Positions 55,943-64,000 of a stretch of 64,000 nucleotides of DNA are shown one piece after another; position 1 is the first letter of the stretch; each line of letters opens with the position of its first letter. Position numbers and translations under genes: made by a program. Source of the DNA: Stictocephala bisonia (lineage: Eukaryota > Arthropoda > Insecta > Hemiptera > Membracidae); assembly GCA_035578905.1 (NCBI GenBank), contig JAQJVL010000422.1, forward strand, positions 310,001 to 374,000, written 5' to 3'. The notes beneath the pieces were generated by a model that did no database searches, had not been told where the DNA came from, and saw only the letters and a program-made list of their open reading frames with translations.

Positions 55943-57207
55943 GATAAACTAATAAAAAAACACTAATAAGTAAAACACAATCACTAAAAACAATAATAAC
56001 TAAGCGTGAAAAGAGTTTGTTTATTTCAGCTTCACATAAACAAAGCCAGCTGTCTGGCTGAAATGTTCAGTCAGCACAAACTAGTGGCCAATAACCAGTG
56101 TTCAGTGAGCAATACCAACCAATGAACATAAAATAGCACAACAATAATGTAATGTGTATGTAACAAAGTGTAGGCTAGTAGACACACCAAGCAAAATTCA
56201 ATAAACGCTGAGGACAGGTGAAAGTAAAAGATTTTTTTCAGGGACATAAACTACAAACATATATATATATATTTGATATCATTGTATTCAGAATTGAACA
56301 ATCTATAATATTAAAAAATAAAAATAGTGTTTTTTTTATTTTTTTCGATTCCGTCAAGAAATAAGGGAGGAGTTGCGTTGACAAAAAACGGCTTCACGTA
56401 CTGTATATAAGGATTATAGCCTTATTTTGAAACATCTATATTACATGAAATGTGTAATGTTGGCCCAACCCAATAAATTTGTTTTAAATTGGACATGTAT
56501 TTATAATAAGTAAAATTTAAATTTGTATACTTAATTTTGTTTTATATTTTACTTAACTTCCATCAATTTGCTCAAAAATAAATTGTGTACTCAGCATATT
56601 TTGTGTACCCAATTAATTAAGTTTTTGTCCATCAAAAAAGTGAAAATCTTGATTTCATGCCTCATTTTTTTTTCATTTAACACTGAATTTCTCAACACTA
56701 TTACAGGTACAGTTCTAGAATTGATTTCAGTACCTTTTCTAGGTCAGATATATAAGATACAACGAAATTCGCCACTTATTTTACTTTTTCAGAAGTTCGG
56801 CATGGCTTTATATCACTCTTAGCCTAGGAATCATAAGGAAATCTTTCGCTAGCTGTAACTCGTTATGGAAGCGTTTTCTCACGTATGTATAAAAACGTAT
56901 TATATAACATTTTTTCATTGTTTTTACAAGTAGAATGTTCTATAGGAGTGAGGGAGAAGTTAATGAATCGCCTTTTATATGCACTTAATACACCAGGCGT
57001 TGACAGAAAGTATTATGGTGCAATTAGTGATTTGCAAAAAACACATTCCATTACTTTTTCTTTTACTATATGTTTTATTAACATATATTGCACAGACAAC
57101 CTCAGGTCAGGACTGATGATCCTTGTCTCCAATTTATCATGTACCAATCAAACATGAAAACGCTAACTAATATATGTTTTAGTTAAATTATGCAATTTAC
57201 TACTAAT
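55943..57207. other. Spacer, one weak coding-like patch
   Basis: Mostly AT-rich. 56932-57040, after an acceptor-like TTTTTACAAGTAG, reads IGVREKLMNRLLYALNTPGV and DRKYYGAISDLQK in one frame. This looks protein-like, but no donor or partner exon was found. It is unidentified and could be a retroelement scrap. Confidence 0.3.
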
Positions 57208-57362
57208 CTTGTCAAAACATTAATTACTTTTTAAATAAATTGAACGCCTGGTTATTCTCTCAAGAGGATGTGTCTCTTTTAAATTATTGTTTAACTTAAT
57301 TTATATATATTATTCTACTCATAGCCAGGTCATATTTTCTTAAATTTATATTACCAGCTTAG
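57208..57362 (+). repeat. Second copy of the LINE 3' UTR segment
   Basis: Matches 52026-52180 over ~150 bp: cttgtcaaaacattaattac, ctggttattctctcaagagg, atgtgtct and catagccaggtcatatttt. Direct orientation, roughly 85-90 percent identical by eye. Confidence 0.85.
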
Positions 57363-57429
57363 TATATTATATACAGCTTAGTATATTACTGTTACTTAAA
57401 CACATATTACTAATTAACAGTAAAATTAT

Positions 57430-57690
57430 GGTTAAATTCCAGCTTCATGTGCTAAAGGTTCTCAGTTCGATCCCAATCAGAGTCGTAACATATTTTGAAA
57501 GAGATCAGCTGATAACCACCGGCTATTCATTTGTCATTAGGCTATTAATTAATGACACTTTCTAAGGAATATTCGGCCTTAGTTTGTAACAATGACTACA
57601 TTCGCTCATCTACACTCATCACTCTCATTCGAAATTCATATTCGCCTATATCTTGACGATCGGCGTCTTGAGAATAAATAAATAATATAA
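57430..57690 (+). mobile_element. tRNA-derived SINE, copy 2
   Basis: B-box-like gttcgatccc at 57466, then ggctattaattaatgacact, ctacactcatcac, ttcatattcgcct and gatcggcgtcttg, ending in (aaat)n. Shares its body with 14195-14350. Confidence 0.65.
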
Positions 57691-58232
57691 CTAATTTCTT
57701 TCTTGTAAATAAAAGGATGAAAAATGAATGTAATATCACTTCGATATGCTGTAAATGTTATAAGTCCAGTATTTGCTCTACATTTATGTTGATTTTTATA
57801 AAAAATTCCTCTTCGCTTCCAAAATCTTAGTACTAAGACCTTTTTTACACGTTCATTAAATAAAACTCGCCCAGTATCATATGATAAATCGAAGTATGCT
57901 AGTCAAAGATCCATAAAAAATAATTAGAATTTGGTGATGAGTAAGAATGAGAGACAAAGAATAACTATTCACAATAGTCCCTCGTCGTGCATACCGTTAT
58001 CGGTAACTTGGTAATGATAACCTCTCACTTATCTATGACTTGTCTCACGAGAGAGAAAGCTTAGCTCAGCAGTCAGTGTGTCATGGAATCGTGGTGTGAA
58101 CAGAAGAAGACAAATATGAAGTCAGTGAGGTTTAATGAGGGTTGGGTACTCTAGAGCATTCCGGAGGTTCGTACGCCAGCGGAACATGGCCTTCGAGGGC
58201 CTTCTTCAGGCCGTAGCCGAAAGGTCAGTACA
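57691..58232. other. Spacer left of the 32-bp array
   Basis: Non-coding on present evidence. 58130-58230 is GC-richer (ccggaggttcgtacgccagc, ggccttcgagggccttcttc) and ends AAAG|GTCAGT, a possible donor, but no exon is proven. Confidence 0.3.
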
Positions 58233-58940
58233 AGTTCTACTACTTATCACCAGTAGAAGGGTTCAGTTCTACTACTTACCACCAGTAGAAGGGTTCAGTT
58301 CTACTACTTATCACCAGTAGAAGGGTTCAGTTCTACTACTTACCACCAGTAGAAGGATTCAGTTCTACTACTTACTACCAGTAGAAGGGTTCAGTTTTAC
58401 TACTTACTACCAGTAGAAGGGTTCAGTTCTACTACTTACCACCAGTAGAAGGGTTCAGTTCTACTACTTACCACCAGTAGAAGGGTTCAGTTCTACTACT
58501 TATCACCAGTAGAAGGGTTCAGTTCTACTACTTACCACCAGTAGAATGATTCAGTTCTACTACTTACTACCAGTAGAAGGGTTCAGTTCTACTACTTACC
58601 ACCAGTAGAAGGGTTCAGTTCTACTACTTACTACCAGTAGAAGGGTTCAGTTCTACTACTTACTACCAGTAGAAGGGTTCAGTTCTACTACTTACCACCA
58701 GTAGAAGGGTTCAGTTCTACTACTTACTACCAGTAGAAGGGTTCAGTTCTACTACTTACTACCAGTAGAAGGGTTCAGTTCTACTACTTACTACCACTAG
58801 AAGGGTTCAGTTCTACTACTTACTACCAGTAGAAGGGTTCAGTTCTACTACTTACTACCAGTAGAAGGGTTCAGTTCTACTACTTACTACCAGTAGAAGG
58901 GTTCAGTTCTACTACTTACTACCACTAGAAGGGTTCAGTT
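58233..58940. repeat. 32-bp minisatellite, about 22 copies
   Basis: Unit agttctactacttaccacca plus gtagaagggttc, 32-bp period, variants cttatc/cttacc/cttact. Each unit contains ctact...agtag inverted ends, so single strands can form repeated small hairpins. Confidence 0.97.
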
Positions 58941-59500
58941 AGACTTCGCGTGTTGAATTATTGTCATTGCGAATTGACGACTTGCAATAAGAATAAGAAA
59001 TTATCTTGTTTCGTATACTGTCTGGAGATTCTAATTTATTCTTTTTAACTATGGTAATGCAGAATTTTGGACTGAGTTTTGATAGATATTTTTAAAATTA
59101 CTGTTTTAATTTTGTACAGTTTATAATTGTCTACTCTCAGTTTTATGTGGAAATTGTGTAGAAATTTGACTTAAGGCCTTTGTAAATAAATAATTTCCTT
59201 CTCCATCCATTACTCACTGGATTAAACCTCACACAAAAGGTCATATTCTAGAACCACAAATTTTGTTCTACAACTGTACTGTTTTTTATAAACAAATATA
59301 TTTAATTGTAACAAACAAATATTTATGATAAATTAAAAACCTTTAAATACTCTGTACATTAATTAAACTATAAGCTTGGATTCTGCTGATAACCTAGACC
59401 TCGAGTTTCCTTAAAGCGCAACATATCCCTGCACGACTTCTTCGCTTATCTCCAGTATGGACGGATTGTTCTTAGTCACTCTCATACACAACAAGTCCTA
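58941..59500. other. Spacer between the 32-bp arrays
   Basis: AT-rich, no gene seen. gtgaggtttaat at 58127 and attaaacctcac at 59220 form an inverted pair around the array. Confidence 0.35.
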
Positions 59501-62500
59501 ACCAACGAACACCACGACTGACGATTATACACTTTCCTGAACACTAAGACTGATGTTTATACACTATCAACGAACACCACAACTGATGGTTATCCACTAT
59601 CCTGAACACTACGACTGATGGTTATACACTATCCTGAACACTACGACTGATATTTATACATTATCCTAACCAACGAACACCACAACTGATGGTTATCCAA
59701 TATCATTAACACTACGACTGATGGTTATCCACTATCCTAAACATTACTACTGATGGTTATACATTATCCTGAACACTACGACTGATATTTATACATTATC
59801 CTAACCAACGAACACCACAACTGATGGTTATCCAATATCATTAACACTACGACTGATGGTTATCCATTATCCTGAACACTACTACTGATGGTTATACATT
59901 ATCCTGCACACTACGACTGATATTTATACATTATCCTAACCAACGAACACCACAACTGATGGTTATCCAATATCATTAACACTACGACTGATGGTTATCC
60001 ATTATCCTGAACACTACGACTGATGGTTATCCATTATCCTGAACACTACTACTGATGGTTATACATTATCCTGAACACTACGACTGATATTTATACATTA
60101 TCCTAACCAACGAACACCACAACTGATGGTTATCCAATATCATTAACACTACGACTGATGGTTATCCACTATCCTGAACACTACGACTGATGGTTATCCA
60201 CTATCCTAAACATTACTACTGATGGTTATACATTATCCTGAACACTACGACTGATATTTATACATTATCCTAACCAACGAACACCACAACTGATGGTTAT
60301 CCAATATCATTAACACTACGACTGATGGTTATCCATTATCCTGAACACTACTACTGATGGTTATACATTATCCTGAACACTACGACTGATATTTATACAT
60401 TATCCTAACCAACGAACACCACAACTGATGGTTATCCAATATCATTAACACTACGACTGATGGTTATCCATTATCCTGAACACTACGACTGATGGTTATC
60501 CATTATCCTGAACACTACTACTGATGGTTATACATTATCCTGAACACTACGACTGATATTTATACATTATCCTAACCAACGAACACCACAACTGATGGTT
60601 ATCCAATATCATTAACACTACGAATGATGGTTATCCATTATCCTGAACACTACTACTGATGGTTATACATTATCCTGAACACTACGACTGATATTTATAC
60701 ATTATCCTAACCAACGAACACCACAACTGATGGTTATCCAATATCATTAACACTACGACTGATGGTTATCCATTATCCTGAACACTACTACTGATGGTTA
60801 TACACGATCCTGAACACTACGACTGATGGTTATCCACTATCCTGAACACTACGACTGATGGTTATCCAATATAATTAAAACTACGACTGATGGTTATCCA
60901 CTATCCTGAACACTACGACTGATAGTTATCCACTATCCTAAACATTACCGTACTACTGATGGTTATACACTATCCTGAACACTACGACTGATAGTTATCC
61001 ACTATCCTAAACATTACTACTGATGGTTATCCACTTTCCTAAACACTACGACTGATAGTTATCCACTATCCTAACCAATGAACACTACGACTGATAGCTA
61101 TCCACTATCCAGAACACTGCGACTGATGGTTTTTCACTATCCTGAGAACTGCTACTGATGGTTATGCACCACCCTAATCAATAAACCCTGTGACTGATGT
61201 TTATCCACTATCCTAACCGAGTAATTCTGTGTCTGTCGCTTGTCAACTTTCCTACTTAGGAATACTAAGAGTCACGGAGGCCCTTGGTGGCTCCCCTCTA
61301 ACGAACACCATGACTGTTGGTTATCCACCATCCAAACCAATGAACACCACGACTGATGGTTATCCGCTTTCCTAAACACTACAACTGATGGTTATTTACT
61401 ATCCTGAACACCACGACTGATGGTTATCCACTATCCTAACCAATGAACACTAAGACTGATGGTTATCCACCAATGTACTCTGCGACTCATGGCTATCCAT
61501 TATCATGAACACTACGACTGATGGTTATCTACTATCCTAACCAATGAACGCTACGACTGATAGTTATCTACTATCCTAACTAATGAACAATGCGTTTGAT
61601 GGTTGTTCACTATCATGAACATTACGATTGGTAGTTATCCACTATCCTGAACACAACGACTGATTGTTATCCACTATCCTGAACACTACGACTGGTGATT
61701 ATCCACTATCCTGAACACAACGACAGATGGTTATCCACTATCCTGAACACTACGACTGATAGTTATCCACTATCCTAACCAATGAACACTGCGACTGATG
61801 GTTATCCACTATCATAACCAATGAACTCTGCGACTGATGGTTATCCACTATCATAACCAATGAACACTGTGACAGATGGTTATTCACTATCACGAACACT
61901 ACGACTAATATTTATCCACTATCCTGATCCATGCGACTGATATTTATCCACTATCCTGAACACTACGACTGATAGTTATCCACTATCATAACCAATGAAC
62001 ACTGCGACTGATGGTTATCCACTATCGTAACCATTGAACACTGCGACAGATGGATATTCACTATCACGAACACTACGACTAATATTTATCCACTATCCTG
62101 AACCGTGCGACTAATACTTATCCACTATCCTGAACACTACGACTGATAGTTATCCACTATCATAACTAATGAACACTGGGACTGATAGTTATCCACTATC
62201 ATAACCAATGAACACTGCGACTGATGGTTATCCACTATCGTAACCAACGAACACTGCGACAGATGGATATTCACTATCACGAACACTACGACTAATATTT
62301 ATTCACTATCCTGATCCGTGCGACTAATATTTATCCACTATCCTGAACACTACGACTGATGGTTATCCATTATCATAACCAATGAACACCGCGACTGATG
62401 GTTATCCACTATCATAACCAATGAACACTGGGACTGATGGTTATCCACTATCCTGAACACTACGACTGATGGTTATCCACTATCATAACCAATGAACACT

Positions 62501-64000
62501 GCGACTGATGGTCATCCACTATCCTGAACACTACGACTGATGGTTATCCACTATCATAACCAATGAACACTGCGACTGATGGTAATTCACTATCATAACC
62601 AATGAACACTGCGACTGATGGTAATCCACTATCCTGAACACTACGACTGATGGTTATCCATTATCATAACCAATGAACACCGCGACTGATGGTTATCCAC
62701 TATCATAACCAATGAACACTGGGACTGATGGTTATCCACTATCCTGAACACTACGACTGATGGTAATTCACTATCATAACCAATGAACACTGCGACTGAT
62801 GGTAATCCACTATCCTGAACACTACGACTGATGGTTATCCATTATCATAACCAATGAGCACTGCGACTGATGGTTATCCACTATCCTGAACACTACGACT
62901 AGTGGTTATCCACTATCCTGAACACAACGACAGATGGTTATCCACTATCCTAACCAATGAACACTGCGACTGATGGTTATCCACTATCATAACCAATGAA
63001 CACTGTGACAGATGGTTATTCACTATCACGAACACTACGACTAATATTTATCCACCATCCTGATCCATGCGACTGATATTTATCCACTATCCTGAACACT
63101 ACGACTGGTAGTTATCCACTTTCATAACCAATGAACACTGCGACTGATGGTTATCCACTATCGTAACCAATGAACACTGCGACAGATGGATATTCACTAT
63201 CACGAACACTACGACTAATATTTATCCACTATCCTGAACCGTGCGACTAATACTTATCCACTATCCTGAACACTACGACTGATAGTTATCCACTATCATA
63301 ACTAATGAACACTGCGACTGATAGTTATCCACTATCATAACCAATGAACACTGCGACTGATGGTTATCCACTATCGTAACCAATGAACACTGCGACAGAT
63401 GGATATTCACTATCACGAACACTACGACTAATATTTATTCACTATCCCGATCCGTGCGACTAATATTTATCCACTATCCTGAACACTACGACTGATGGTT
63501 ATCCATTATCATAACCAATGAACACTGCGACTGATGGTTATCCACTATCATAACCAATGAACACTGCGACTGATGGTAATCCACTATCCTGAACACTACG
63601 ACTGATGGTTATCCATTATCATAACCAATGAGCACTGCGACTGATAGTTATCCACTATCCTGAACACTACCACTGATGGTTATCCACTATCCTGAACACT
63701 ACGACTGATGGTTATCCATTATCATAACCAATGAACACTGCGACTGATAGTTATCCACTATCCTGAACACTACGACTGATAGTTATCCACTATCCTGAAC
63801 ACTGCGACTGATAGTTATCCACTATCCTGAACACTACCACTGATGGTTATCCACTATCCTGAACACTACGACTGATGGTTATCCACTATCCTGAAAACTA
63901 CGACTGATGGTTATCCATTATCATTACCAATGAACACTGCGACTGATAGTTATCCACTATCCTGAACACTACGACTGATAGTTATCCACTATCCTGAACA
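59501..64000. repeat. Satellite of 32/39-bp units with higher-order structure, runs off the window
   Basis: Basic unit gaacactacgactgatggtt plus atccactatcct (32 bp). A longer variant inserts aaccaat (39 bp). From 59665 to 60706 the phrase cctaaccaacgaacaccac recurs every 135 or 167 bp (167 = 135 + 32), a higher-order repeat of four or five units. Beyond 61.0 kb units are more mixed, and longer blocks such as the cacgaacactacgactaata / tccgtgcgactaat pair recur. No coding capacity. Confidence 0.97.

Overview
The window is eukaryotic, AT-rich and dominated by repeats. It looks like an insect genome and may be hemipteran. The insect call rests on the mix of Tc1/mariner, Mutator-like, BEL/Pao, Ty3/Gypsy, LINE, tRNA-derived SINE and Penelope-like remnants, on CCTAA-type (insect telomere-like) runs, and on the host gene; the order is a guess. 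There are no operons, ribosome binding sites or CRISPR arrays.

The clearest host gene is at the left edge, on the minus strand. Two exons (2865-2961 and 344-466), joined across a 2.4 kb phase-1 intron, encode the start of an ankyrin-repeat protein. Its architecture matches GASZ/ASZ1, a germline piRNA-pathway factor. The rest of that gene lies beyond base 1. A possible, weakly supported first exon of another gene sits at 39636-39709 (+).

From 4.1 to 14.8 kb there is a mosaic of dead elements: a pogo-like element carrying a SINE, Penelope-like fragments with hammerhead-ribozyme-like cores, a mariner transposase tail, a large foldback repeat, a 1 kb element with long terminal inverted repeats, LINE C-terminal tails and SINEs. 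From 15.2 to 22.0 kb there is a nearly complete, young Ty3/Gypsy LTR retrotransposon on the minus strand. It has near-identical LTRs, a 4-bp target duplication, a tRNA-Leu-type primer site, a polypurine tract, an intact 1174-residue pol frame and a damaged gag. It landed inside a 141-bp tandem repeat. A decayed BEL/Pao pol follows (22.6-24.6 kb). From 26.8 to 29.6 kb the C-terminus of a LINE is interrupted by about 45 copies of a 52-bp unit made from that same LINE ORF end. From 30 to 38.8 kb there are hairpin elements and Mutator-like and mariner remnants.

The right third is mainly tandem arrays: 107 bp and 82 bp (40.8-42.1 kb), 36 bp (43.8-49.7 kb, about 165 copies), 40 bp (50.2-51.1 kb), 32 bp (58.2-58.9 kb), and a 32/39-bp satellite with higher-order structure that runs off the right end (59.5-64.0 kb). 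Between them lie a LINE RT remnant (51.1-52.5 kb) and a decayed Mutator-like transposase-domain gene (54.2-55.9 kb). Long open frames in the 52-bp and 36-bp arrays follow from stop-free repeat units and are not called as genes.
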